A stretch of 11,744 nt of DNA from Candidatus Gastranaerophilales bacterium (GTDB lineage: Bacteria; Cyanobacteriota; Vampirovibrionia; Gastranaerophilales; Gastranaerophilaceae), in NCBI GenBank assembly GCA_947625445.1, contig CANQOM010000040.1, positions 1 through 11,744 on the forward strand, given 5' to 3'. The position numbers were made by a program, and so were the translations under genes. Shown here piece after piece: positions 1 through 7,054 of this stretch. The notes under the pieces are model-generated. The model did not search any database, had not been told where the DNA came from, and saw only the letters and a program-made list of their open reading frames with translations. Each line of letters starts with the position of its first letter. Within the stretch, counting starts at the first letter, position 1.

Positions 1-333
1 TTATTCCTAAAACTTTAGTATATTGTGAAATTTTGTTACCGATTGTTTCCTTCCATATAGCTCCTATATCATATAGTATATCTTCTATTTTTTCAAAAAT
101 ATGAGTTATTTATTTTTACTTTTTCATTGTAATAATCTCTTCTTCAAAAGTCAATGTTTTTACTTGTGATTAGTGTCTTTATAGGATTTTTGATTCTCTA
201 TTATGTTTATCAATTTTTTTATTTGTTATCATTTGTGATTGTGAGATTTCGAAACAAGTTCGGAACGAAAAAAAGACTAGTTAGGAATAACATAAGCACT
301 AGTTTGGAATGAAAATATGATTAACGCTTTTAT
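1..333. other. Gene-poor left edge downstream of bioC
   Basis: I see no convincing coding region in this stretch. It is very AT-rich and stops are frequent in the frames I read. It lies downstream of the minus-strand biotin operon. No clear hairpin followed by a T-tract is visible for terminating that operon, so transcription may run on leftward. The only organised structure I found is the three-unit 22-bp tandem repeat at 254-319, listed separately. A short inverted repeat, TATAG-CTC-CTATA, sits near 56-68 and is too small to interpret. Confidence 0.6.
254..319. repeat. Three tandem 22-bp repeats
   Basis: Three units start at 254, 276 and 298, exactly 22 bp apart. They share the core AcwAGTTnGGAAyrA: ACAAGTTCGGAACGAA, ACTAGTTAGGAATAA and ACTAGTTTGGAATGAA. 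The last 6 bases of each unit vary. I found no fourth unit on either side. A 22-bp period is about two helical turns, so the cores would lie on one face of the DNA, as in protein-binding arrays (iterons, multi-site operators). Function is unknown; the array sits 15 bp beyond the bioC stop codon. Confidence 0.65.
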
Positions 334-1062
334 TTAAAAATTCTTCACTATAAAATACACTGGATTATAAGTTAAAATTGGACAACTATACCTTGTTATA
401 TATTCTTTTTCATATTCTTTTAAACTATTTTTTGTTAATTTTATCTCTTTTATTGCATTTATTCCGGTTAATTTCATATGTTTTAGTATATCAATAAATG
501 TTTCAAACTTATATTTTATAATCTCTTCTTCAAATATTTGAGAATTATTAAAAAAAACAAATTTTTTTATATCTTCAGTCTTATAATTATTTACTATATT
601 AAAAATACTTTTTACTTCATTTAAATTTCTATCTCCAAACATTGAAACCGCAAGTATTCCATTATTCGTTAACAAATTTTTAAGTTTATTTAAAGTTCCG
701 ATAATATCATTACACCATTGCAAACTTGCATTGGCTATAATCAAATCAAATTTTTCATTAAAAATTACTTCTTCTATATCGCCTTCAATAAAAGTATTTT
801 CAGGTTCAATTTTATCAACATAAAATTTAGATTCTGAGGCAATATCATTAATATATAACTTCTTATACGCAAAAGACATTTTTATCTCTTTTGTTAAGAT
901 TCCGGTAGCAGAACCGATTTCCAGAATTTTATTAAAATCTTTTTTTTCTTTAAGTGTCAAATCTATTAATTTTTTAGCCATTTCTTTCTGGATTAAAGCA
1001 TTTTTATCGTACGTAGAAAAGCTCTTTGAAAATCTTTTTTTAACAAGTGACTTATTAATCAT
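334..1062 (-). CDS. bioC: Malonyl-ACP O-methyltransferase BioC
   Basis: Class I SAM-dependent methyltransferase of 242 aa, close to the roughly 250 aa of known BioC proteins. It methylates the free carboxyl of malonyl-ACP so that the fatty acid synthesis machinery can extend it to pimeloyl-ACP methyl ester, the first committed step of biotin synthesis. The SAM-binding motif I, ILEIGSATG, is at residues 46-54. The segment FDLIIANASLQW at 105-116 matches the family's post-motif region (compare the N-x-x-x-QWC segment of E. coli BioC). The N-terminus (KRFSKSFSTYDKNALIQ) also fits the family's F-x-x-A-x-x-Y-x-x-x-A-x-x-Q pattern. Its ATG overlaps the bioG stop by 4 bases, which points to translational coupling as the last gene of a bioF-bioG-bioC operon. 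BioG next door, acting on the methyl ester BioC would create, strengthens the call. Confidence 0.9.
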   Translation of the reverse strand: MINKSLVKKRFSKSFSTYDKNALIQKEMAKKLIDLTLKEKKDFNKILEIGSATGILTKEIKMSFAYKKLYINDIASESKFYVDKIEPENTFIEGDIEEVIFNEKFDLIIANASLQWCNDIIGTLNKLKNLLTNNGILAVSMFGDRNLNEVKSIFNIVNNYKTEDIKKFVFFNNSQIFEEEIIKYKFETFIDILKHMKLTGINAIKEIKLTKNSLKEYEKEYITRYSCPILTYNPVYFIVKNF

Positions 1063-1685
1063 AAAAAATCACTCCAAGATGAAAATTCATGAAAAATATA
1101 ATGCATATTCTCAAGTTTAATAACATCCACACCTTCTTTTTTCCAATAATTTAATTGATTTTGAGCAGGAATTATTCTATCCTTTAAAGATACATATGCT
1201 TTATTAAATTTAAACAAATTATCTGTTTTTAAATCTCTTATTGAAATTAATTCAGCTTTTAATTCATCTGTTGAACGTGAACAATATTCTTTTATATCTA
1301 CATTTGATGATATTTTTTTCATAAATTTTAAACTTGATAATTCATTAAAATTATCTACCGTTAAATCATAGATTTTCTTTGGAATTCCATAATCATCGTC
1401 AATAGGTTTTTGAGTTCCGTTTATAGCTATAAAGTTGTCAAAATCTTTAAATTTTTCATAAAACAGATTACAAACAAACACTCCCAAAGACCATGCAATT
1501 AATATTTTTGTTTCATAATAAGAAAAATTAAACTTTTCAATAGCAAAATCAGTATAATTATAAAACATTAAAACATCAAAATTTGAGTATTCAAGGTTAT
1601 TAACAATTTTTTCATCCATTCCCCAACCGTTAAAAAAGACTATTAATTTTTTATTATTTCGCTTATTTAACCATTTATATTTCAT
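1059..1685 (-). CDS. bioG: Pimeloyl-ACP methyl ester esterase BioG
   Basis: Small alpha/beta hydrolase of 208 aa in the BioG (DUF452) family. BioG replaces BioH in many bacteria and cleaves the methyl ester of pimeloyl-ACP to end the BioC-started elongation. Visible features are the N-terminal strand and oxyanion-type turn FFNGWGMD (17-24), the nucleophile elbow AWSLG with Ser66, Asp169 in LKDRIIP, and His195 or His199 near the C-terminus (MHYIFHEF). These give a plausible Ser-Asp-His triad. It sits between bioF and bioC with a TAATG junction (1-base overlap) upstream and a 4-base overlap downstream, so expression is almost certainly polycistronic. BioG rather than BioH is supported by the short length and the W-S-L-G elbow; which of the two histidines is catalytic is inferred only. 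Confidence 0.88.
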   Translation of the reverse strand: MKYKWLNKRNNKKLIVFFNGWGMDEKIVNNLEYSNFDVLMFYNYTDFAIEKFNFSYYETKILIAWSLGVFVCNLFYEKFKDFDNFIAINGTQKPIDDDYGIPKKIYDLTVDNFNELSSLKFMKKISSNVDIKEYCSRSTDELKAELISIRDLKTDNLFKFNKAYVSLKDRIIPAQNQLNYWKKEGVDVIKLENMHYIFHEFSSWSDFL

Positions 1686-2830
1686 TATATAACCTCTTTA
1701 ACATAATCAATAATTGACTTAAATTCTTGAAAATTAATATCTGACGTTAATGAAAGTCTTAACCTTGAAGTATTAACAGGAACAGTCGGAGGTCTTACCG
1801 GTAATACATAATAACCCATAGATTGAAGATTCTCAGCTATTTTTATTGTTTTTAAATTTTCACCAATTATCACAGGTATTATCTGTGTAGTATTAACATT
1901 TTTTATATATTCCCCTGCTTCCTTAATAAGTTTACTCAATTTACAAGATTTTTCTTTAACATAATCAAACTTTTCTTCAATAATAAAATTTGACCATAAG
2001 ACATTAATAGAAGGAATTGCAGTTGAAAAAATAAATGAATTTGCCTTATTTATTAAATAATCAATTACAGATTTATCTGCGACACAAAAAGCTCCCATAG
2101 AACCAAATGATTTACCTAAAGTTGCGGTTATTATATCAATTTCATCTCTTAGATTGTCTTTATCACAAACCCCTGCTAAATTATCACCATAAATTCCGTA
2201 TGCATGTGCTTCATCTATCATTAAATAAGTATTATATTCTTTTTTTAATTCAATCAATTTTTTAATATCAGCGATATCACCATCCATACTAAATACAGAT
2301 TCAGAAATAATTATAGCCTTCTTATATTTGTTTCTGTATTTATCTAAAAGTTCTTTTAAATTTTCATAATCAAAATGTCTGTATCTGTAAAAATCACACC
2401 CGCTAAGTCTCATTCCATCAATAATACTGGCATGATTCAATTTGTCGGAAAATATAACATCATCACGATTAACTAATGAAGAAACCACACCCAGATTACA
2501 CTGATATCCTGTATTGAACAACAGACAAGCTTCTTTTTTGAACATTTTTGCAATATTATTTTCTAATCTTTTATATATATTAGAAGTACCAGTTAATAAT
2601 CTTGACGAAGCTGAAGAAAATATAAATTCATTACTATCTTTATATTTTTCGATAAATTCAACTTTTAATTGTTTATCCGTACTGATATTAAGATAATCAT
2701 TAGATGAAAAATTAATCATTTTTTTTGAATCCGCAACAATATACTTACCTGTTTTATAATCAATGTTGCGAATTTGTCTGAAATTATCCTTATTTTTTAG
2801 TTTTTCTGTTTCGTTATAATAAAAATTCAT
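1685..2830 (-). CDS. bioF: 8-amino-7-oxononanoate synthase BioF
   Basis: PLP-dependent alpha-oxoamine synthase of 381 aa, the normal length for BioF. It condenses pimeloyl-ACP (or -CoA) with L-alanine to give 8-amino-7-oxononanoate, releasing CO2. Conserved features are the SRLLTGT glycine loop (76-82), LNHASIIDG with the PLP-stacking His133, MIDEAHAYG with Asp206, and ATLGKSFGSMGA with the Schiff-base Lys240. It is the first gene of the minus-strand bioF-bioG-bioC operon. No clear Shine-Dalgarno precedes the ATG. A -10-like TATACT (2837-2842, minus strand) lies 6 bases upstream of the start codon without a good -35, so the exact promoter is uncertain. A BirA-like operator sits just upstream. 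No bioA, bioD or bioB is visible in this window. Confidence 0.94.
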   Translation of the reverse strand: MNFYYNETEKLKNKDNFRQIRNIDYKTGKYIVADSKKMINFSSNDYLNISTDKQLKVEFIEKYKDSNEFIFSSASSRLLTGTSNIYKRLENNIAKMFKKEACLLFNTGYQCNLGVVSSLVNRDDVIFSDKLNHASIIDGMRLSGCDFYRYRHFDYENLKELLDKYRNKYKKAIIISESVFSMDGDIADIKKLIELKKEYNTYLMIDEAHAYGIYGDNLAGVCDKDNLRDEIDIITATLGKSFGSMGAFCVADKSVIDYLINKANSFIFSTAIPSINVLWSNFIIEEKFDYVKEKSCKLSKLIKEAGEYIKNVNTTQIIPVIIGENLKTIKIAENLQSMGYYVLPVRPPTVPVNTSRLRLSLTSDINFQEFKSIIDYVKEVI

Positions 2831-2842
2831 ACTCTAAGTATA

Positions 2843-2874
2843 ATTCAAACTTAAATATATTTATAGATTTACAA
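2843..2874. promoter_or_regulatory. Candidate BirA (biotin repressor) operator
   Basis: The half-sites ATTCAAACT (2843-2851) and GATTTACAA (2866-2874) are separated by 14 bp. The known BirA operator is TTGTAAACC-N14/15-GGTTTACAA. The right half matches 8 of 9 and the left half 5 of 9. Position supports it: it lies immediately upstream of the biotin operon, and a TATAAATA element on the minus strand falls inside the spacer. The right half also covers the -35 of the divergent formyltransferase promoter. In DNA this AT-rich a chance partial match is possible. Confidence 0.45.
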
Positions 2875-2896
2875 AATAAATAAAATTGAATATTAT
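2868..2896 (+). promoter_or_regulatory. Promoter of the formyltransferase gene, possibly leaderless
   Basis: A -35 TTTACA (2868-2873) and a -10 TATTAT (2891-2896) are separated by 17 bp, each matching 5 of 6 sigma-70 consensus positions. The predicted transcription start, about 2903-2904, coincides with the first base of the ATG at 2904. That explains the lack of a Shine-Dalgarno and argues for a leaderless mRNA. The -35 overlaps the candidate BirA half-site. Confidence 0.5.
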
Positions 2897-2903
2897 TGAA
2901 AAT

Positions 2904-3854
2904 ATGAGAATAGTAATAGTAGGATATGGCGGAATGCTCGAAGCTTTATGCTTAGGGTTAAATGAATCTAAACACGATATTGTCGGCGTATTTAGAATTG
3001 ACAATGTTATTTATTCACCTTTTAAAAGATTAATTAAAGATAAATTATTTCCGTCAAATGATTACCGACTTGTTAAAACTTTATATTTATATGACATTCT
3101 AGCAAAAAGTGTTAATTGCGAAAAATTCAGAAAGAAACTTAAAAAGCTCAATACAGATGTAATAATAATAGGTTCATGGAGCGAAAAATTTTCAAAAGAA
3201 ACAATTGAAACACCAAATATCGCAACTATAAATGTTCATCCATCACTTTTACCAAAATATAGAGGTCCTAACCCATATTTTAGTACAATTATAAATTCTG
3301 AAAAACAATCAGGAGTTACTTTCCACTTGGTTAATGAAGATTTAGACAAAGGAAAAATCTTGGAACAATTTGAAATAAGTATATCCCCTCAAGAAACCGG
3401 AAAGAGTTTAAAATACAAATGTACAAATACAGTATGTAATAATATCTCAAATTTATTGGACAATTTAAATGAAAAAATAAATAACGCCCAAATTCAAGAT
3501 GAAAATCAAGCTTCTTATTATAAACAGATAACTTTAAAAGAATCAATTCTCGATTTTACAAAAGAAGATTCCCAAAGTATAGACAGAAGGATAAGAGCAT
3601 TAAATCCTTGGATGCAGTGTAATATTTGTTATAAAGATGAATTTTTTACTTTTGAAGCACATAAAATAACAGGTGAAAAATCAGATTTTGAAGCAGGGAC
3701 AATAGTCAAAAAAACAAATAATTCACTTTCTATTGTATGCTCAGACGGAAATATTATAGAATTTTTCGATTTAAAAATACGACGGATTTTTTCAAAATTA
3801 TTGACGAAAATATATTTAAAACATTTTATACAAATAAATACTAAAGCAAGATAA
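2904..3854 (+). CDS. Fmt-like formyltransferase
   Basis: Protein of 316 aa with the two-domain layout of methionyl-tRNA formyltransferase. The N-terminal Rossmann-like 10-formyl-tetrahydrofolate-binding domain (1-190) contains INVHPSLLPKYRGPNP (109-124) and EDLDKGKIL. The catalytic triad of this superfamily would be Asn110, His112 and Asp148. A C-terminal OB-like part contains RRIRALNPWMQC, close to the R-x-R-A-x-x-P-W of Fmt. The usual Fmt N-terminus (MGTPEFA) is replaced by VGYGGML, so it may be a paralogue that formylates another amine, for example on an amino sugar, rather than the housekeeping enzyme. A TTG 18 bases upstream (2886) is in frame, but it has no ribosome binding site, lies upstream of the predicted transcription start and would add a non-conserved NIIEN stretch; I chose the ATG at 2904. 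It is divergent from bioF. Confidence 0.7.
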   Translation: MRIVIVGYGGMLEALCLGLNESKHDIVGVFRIDNVIYSPFKRLIKDKLFPSNDYRLVKTLYLYDILAKSVNCEKFRKKLKKLNTDVIIIGSWSEKFSKETIETPNIATINVHPSLLPKYRGPNPYFSTIINSEKQSGVTFHLVNEDLDKGKILEQFEISISPQETGKSLKYKCTNTVCNNISNLLDNLNEKINNAQIQDENQASYYKQITLKESILDFTKEDSQSIDRRIRALNPWMQCNICYKDEFFTFEAHKITGEKSDFEAGTIVKKTNNSLSIVCSDGNIIEFFDLKIRRIFSKLLTKIYLKHFIQINTKAR

Positions 3855-3863
3855 ATTTTGTTG

Positions 3864-3897
3864 TATAATTATAACGTCCGAGAATAATAAGTAGGGA
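3864..3897 (+). promoter_or_regulatory. Possible -10 and ribosome binding site of the exoribonuclease gene
   Basis: A perfect TATAAT lies at 3864-3869, just after the formyltransferase stop, but no convincing -35 sits 16-18 bp upstream. A TAGGGA Shine-Dalgarno-like stretch (3892-3897) lies 8 bases before the ATG at 3906. The 51-bp gap therefore probably restarts transcription for the next genes. Confidence 0.35.
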
Positions 3898-3905
3898 AAT
3901 AAAAT

Positions 3906-4736
3906 ATGCCGGATTTAAATGCTGACTATGAAATTATTACTTTTGCAATTGGAGACACAAAAGCAGGCTCCAAAATGGGTAAACTTCAAGTAAAAAATAT
4001 AAAAACAGACGGAGTTTTAAATTGTATCTTATGGGAAGAAACTTTAAATAGAACAGACCCGAAAATATTCAGGACCGGAAACAGAATAAAAATAATATCA
4101 GGAACATATAACGAAAAATATAATAATTGTCTTGTTTCCGAACTTGAATTATTACAAGAAGCAAAACTGGGGCTTGATGAAGAACAAAGAGATGAACTAT
4201 TTAATAAAATAGTCACTGAAGTTAATAATTTTAAAGATAAAAAACTTTCAGAATTTATAATATCTCTGCTTTATGAATATGAAGAATCATTTAAACTCAT
4301 GCCTGCAGCAAAACTTATGCATCACAATTATATAGGCGGACTTATTCAGCATACATATGAGTGTATAGATATAGCTAAAAATGTATTACAAAAATGTAAT
4401 GATAAACTTGATGAAGATAAAGTAATAGCAGCATGTGTATTACATGATTTCGGGAAAATATTTGAATATAAAGTAGATAAAGAAACCGGACTTATAGAAT
4501 ACGACGAAGATTTTCGCAAAGATTGGAGAACTCATTCTCAATGGGGATTTTCAATATGTATGAATAACGGTTTTAAAGATATAGCCAAAATGATAGCTGC
4601 TCACCACGGAAGAACAGATTGGGGAGCTTTAATTGATTTAGATGATAAAGACGCTGAACCATTTATGTACATTATTCATCACATTGATGACTTATCAGCA
4701 AAATTTGGTAAAATTTCAATTGCAGACTTAAATTAG
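3906..4736 (+). CDS. yhaM: YhaM-type 3'-5' exoribonuclease (OB fold plus HD domain)
   Basis: Protein of 276 aa, somewhat shorter than the 314 aa of Bacillus YhaM. The N-terminal part (about 8-90) looks like an OB-fold nucleic-acid-binding domain (FAIGDTKAGSKMGKLQVKNI, then VLNCILWEE and GNRIKIISGTYNEK). The C-terminal part is an HD-type metal-dependent phosphohydrolase: GGLIQHTYE with His149, the LHD doublet His180-Asp181 in CVLHDFGK, His210 in RTHSQWG, HHGRTDWG (233-240) and a late HHIDDLSAKF. This combination and order is that of the YhaM/CBF1 family, Mn-dependent exonucleases acting on short RNA and single-stranded DNA in the cytoplasm. The ATG at 3906 has a plausible ribosome binding site. 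The downstream gene's Shine-Dalgarno overlaps this stop codon, suggesting co-transcription. Confidence 0.82.
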   Translation: MPDLNADYEIITFAIGDTKAGSKMGKLQVKNIKTDGVLNCILWEETLNRTDPKIFRTGNRIKIISGTYNEKYNNCLVSELELLQEAKLGLDEEQRDELFNKIVTEVNNFKDKKLSEFIISLLYEYEESFKLMPAAKLMHHNYIGGLIQHTYECIDIAKNVLQKCNDKLDEDKVIAACVLHDFGKIFEYKVDKETGLIEYDEDFRKDWRTHSQWGFSICMNNGFKDIAKMIAAHHGRTDWGALIDLDDKDAEPFMYIIHHIDDLSAKFGKISIADLN

Positions 4737-4746
4737 AGGAATAAAT

Positions 4747-5451
4747 ATGAAAAAACTATTTTCTATTTTAATATTAATCTTAACAACATGTATTTTAGCA
4801 AGTACAGAAACATTTGCAGAAATCAATAAACAAATAAATGCGAATATAAAAACAAAGAGAGTTCCTGTAGGAACAATAATTACCCTTAAATTACTTGACC
4901 CTATAAACTCGTCTGCCAGAGAATTAGGAGATAGCTTTGATTTAATGGTGGTAGACAATGTAAAAGTTGATAATATTGTTGTTATTCCGGAAGGAAGTGT
5001 TGTCAGAGGTTCAATAGAAGATGTACAAACACCTAAAATGTTATATAAAGGCGGATTAGTTCGTTTATATCTTGACCATATAGTTAGTTCAACAGGAAAA
5101 CAAGTATCATTTTATGCAGGATTATGCAATAACAAAAATCTGACATATGATGGAGCTTTAAGCACAAAAACTAACTATGGAACGGCTATGGAAAATACTG
5201 CAAAGAAAACAAAAGACATAGTAACAAAATCAACAAGTTGGGCTTGGGATAAAGGTTCAGACGTATTAAACGGAACTCCTAAATATATAATGGCACCTTT
5301 AACCGCAGTTGTATCAGCCCCTGTCGCCGGAGTTTATTTCCTTGGTGATTCTGTAGTTAATATTTTTAGAAAAGGTCCGGATATCAATATGAATCAAGGT
5401 GAAATAATTCAAGTTCAATTATTGAAACCTATAGATATGCCGGTATATTAA
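4747..5451 (+). CDS. Exported protein of unknown function
   Basis: I do not recognise a named family. The protein has 234 aa. Residues 1-24 form a classical signal peptide (KK, a hydrophobic stretch, then TFA before Glu25), so it is probably periplasmic or envelope-attached. Cys15 has no proper lipobox (LTTC). The mature part is beta-strand-like, with PVGTIITLKLLDPI (40-53), VVIPEGSVVRGSIEDV (78-93) and LVRLYLDHI. A less polar segment at about 178-207 (YIMAPLTAVVSAPVAGVYFL) could insert into or lie on a membrane. The last strand, QGEIIQVQLLKPI (217-229), echoes the first, suggesting a closed barrel or a two-fold arrangement loosely like the G-T-x-I-x-A-x-L domains of TrbI/VirB10-type proteins; that comparison is weak. 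A good AGAGGA (4735-4740) overlaps the upstream stop and precedes the ATG by 6 bases. Confidence 0.7.
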   Translation: MKKLFSILILILTTCILASTETFAEINKQINANIKTKRVPVGTIITLKLLDPINSSARELGDSFDLMVVDNVKVDNIVVIPEGSVVRGSIEDVQTPKMLYKGGLVRLYLDHIVSSTGKQVSFYAGLCNNKNLTYDGALSTKTNYGTAMENTAKKTKDIVTKSTSWAWDKGSDVLNGTPKYIMAPLTAVVSAPVAGVYFLGDSVVNIFRKGPDINMNQGEIIQVQLLKPIDMPVY

Positions 5452-5456
5452 TAAAT

Positions 5457-6011
5457 ATGAGAATAAAAAACTTATTGTCAAATACCTCTTTTTTAACAAA
5501 AAATTTGATTGACATAATTCTAATGTCAAAAGAAAAAGAGGTTGCAAAAATATTAATAAAAAATAACCTAAAAATTATGATTTCAGAATCCTGTACGGGC
5601 GGTTTATTAAGTTCAAGATTGACAGATATTTCAGGTTCAAGCAGTTATATATACAAAAATTTTATAACATATGCAAATGAAGCAAAAGAAGAACTTTTAG
5701 ATATTAATCATTCATTAATAGAAGAAAAAGGGGTAGTAAGCAGTGAAGTTGCACTTGAAATGGTTCAAGGGATGTTAAAAAAATATGATTGTGATATAGC
5801 AATATCAACAACAGGAATAGCAGGTCCGTTGGGAGGCAGTAGTGAAAAACCCGTCGGACTAGTATATATAGGCATCGGAAACAAAGACTGTCAGAAAAGT
5901 TATAAATATATGGTTTCACAATATTTAAACAGAAGATTAATGAAATATGCCTTTTCTAATAAAGCACTTGAACTGTTATTGCAATTTTTAAAAGAAAATT
6001 ACAAGATCTAG
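5457..6011 (+). CDS. pncC: CinA C-terminal domain protein, NMN amidohydrolase (PncC-like)
   Basis: Stand-alone CinA C-terminal domain of 184 aa; E. coli PncC is about 165 aa. The family hydrolyses the amide of nicotinamide mononucleotide to give nicotinic acid mononucleotide, recycling pyridine nucleotides. Signature segments are MISESCTGGLLSSRLTDISGSSSYI (41-65 region), GVVSSEVA, and STTGIAGPLGGSSEKPVGLVYIG with the conserved TGIAGP and KPVGLVY. The N-terminal MoCF-like domain of full-length CinA is absent. The ATG at 5457 lies 5 bases after the previous stop but has no Shine-Dalgarno and adds 22 residues not usual for the family. The ATG at 5523 (MSKEKEVAKIL) gives a more typical length, so the start is uncertain. 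It is probably co-transcribed with the two genes upstream. Confidence 0.82.
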   Translation: MRIKNLLSNTSFLTKNLIDIILMSKEKEVAKILIKNNLKIMISESCTGGLLSSRLTDISGSSSYIYKNFITYANEAKEELLDINHSLIEEKGVVSSEVALEMVQGMLKKYDCDIAISTTGIAGPLGGSSEKPVGLVYIGIGNKDCQKSYKYMVSQYLNRRLMKYAFSNKALELLLQFLKENYKI

Positions 6012-6232
6012 CATCATTCTCCATCTCTATTTTTTCTATGTTATCGACTTTATCTGAAAAAGATTTGAACCAAAATACAAATTATATTTGAGTTAAGTTT
6101 TAAACCTTCTATATGGCTTTTTGTAACGTTACTTACCCGTTGCCCTTTTATAATATAATTAATAATTTAGTATATTGAAAAATATATGGTTTTATTAAAT
6201 AATAAAAATAAAATAACTGTAGAGGATCATAT
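6012..6232. promoter_or_regulatory. Intergenic region upstream of lepB
   Basis: This 221-bp gap holds no gene that I can see and no convincing terminator for the preceding operon. It contains a perfect 10-bp palindrome, GTAACGTTAC (6123-6132), and two overlapping TATAAT copies (6149-6154 and 6154-6159) without good -35 partners. A possible promoter TTGAAA (6175-6180)-N17-AATAAT (6198-6203) and a strong AGAGGA ribosome binding site (6221-6226), 6 bases before the lepB ATG, are also present. The lepB promoter is therefore somewhere here but cannot be fixed by eye. Confidence 0.45.
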
Positions 6233-7054
6233 ATGTCTAAACCGATAAGAGATTTAATTTTCCCCAAAGTAGCAAAAGAAGAGAAAAAAGAAATTTGGAA
6301 AATATTTTTGGATGAATTAAAAAAGAAATTTTTTTCTAAAGAAGAAAAAAAAACATTAGAGCATAATTTATCAATAAAAGAATGGATTTTATCAACATTA
6401 GAATCACTTTTAATTATAAAGAAAAAAAATGAGACTTCTAAAGAATTTTATATAAAACGTCTAAATTGTTTGTGGGACTTTATAGAAACAATAGTTTTTG
6501 TAATAATTGCACTAATTATAATAAGATTTTTCTTTTTAGACATAAGATATATTCCCTCAGCTTCAATGAAACCAACATTAAAAGAAGGAGATAGAGTTTT
6601 TGTAGAAAGATTATCACGATTTTATACAAAACCTAAACGTGGAGATATAATGATATTTTATCCATATTCAACAAAACTTGAAAATACCCCGTTAAAAGTT
6701 TTTGAAAGATTAACAGGATTTGCATGTAAAGATGTAGCATATATAAAAAGAGTTATTGGTTTACCAGGTGAAAAATTTGAAATAAAGAGTAATGAACAAG
6801 GTAAATATACAGTTTATATAAATGACACACCACTTAAAGAAGATTACATAAAAAATCCTTTAGATTACCCTATTTGCAAAGAAGAAATGTATTGTGGTCC
6901 ATTTATAATCCCAGAAAACCATTATATGATGTTAGGAGATAACAGAGGAAATTCTTATGATGGAAGATATTGGGGAACTTTATCCGAAGATAGGTTTATT
7001 GGTAAAGCCATATTAACATTTAGATTATCAACATTAGAAAGATTAAATTATTGA
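6233..7054 (+). CDS. lepB: Signal peptidase I
   Basis: Type I signal peptidase of 273 aa. It cleaves signal peptides from Sec- and Tat-exported proteins at the outer face of the inner membrane. One membrane segment (about 82-103, FIETIVFVIIALIIIRFFFL) precedes the catalytic domain. Box B is IPSASMKPTL with the nucleophile Ser111. Box D is YIKRVIGLPGE with the general base Lys172. Box E is MLGDNRGNSYDGRYWG (233-248). The roughly 80-residue N-terminus is highly charged, Lys/Glu-rich and cytoplasmic, longer than in most single-pass family members. The start is set by AGAGGA 6 bases upstream. The gene ends 12 bp inside the convergent polyprenyl synthase gene. The two signal-peptide-bearing proteins in this window are likely substrates of this or an equivalent enzyme. 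Confidence 0.93.
   Translation: MSKPIRDLIFPKVAKEEKKEIWKIFLDELKKKFFSKEEKKTLEHNLSIKEWILSTLESLLIIKKKNETSKEFYIKRLNCLWDFIETIVFVIIALIIIRFFFLDIRYIPSASMKPTLKEGDRVFVERLSRFYTKPKRGDIMIFYPYSTKLENTPLKVFERLTGFACKDVAYIKRVIGLPGEKFEIKSNEQGKYTVYINDTPLKEDYIKNPLDYPICKEEMYCGPFIIPENHYMMLGDNRGNSYDGRYWGTLSEDRFIGKAILTFRLSTLERLNY

Noticed and set aside
4747..4820. Lipoprotein signal at Cys15 of the exported protein
   Set aside because: LTTC does not fit the lipobox, which needs Gly, Ala or Ser before Cys, while a normal signal peptidase I site follows at TFA.
2514..5919. Small ORFs at 2514-2696 (+), 3331-3546 (-), 3986-4216 (-), 4728-4958 (-) and 5704-5919 (-)
   Set aside because: Each lies inside a well-supported gene in another frame or strand, and none has a family match.
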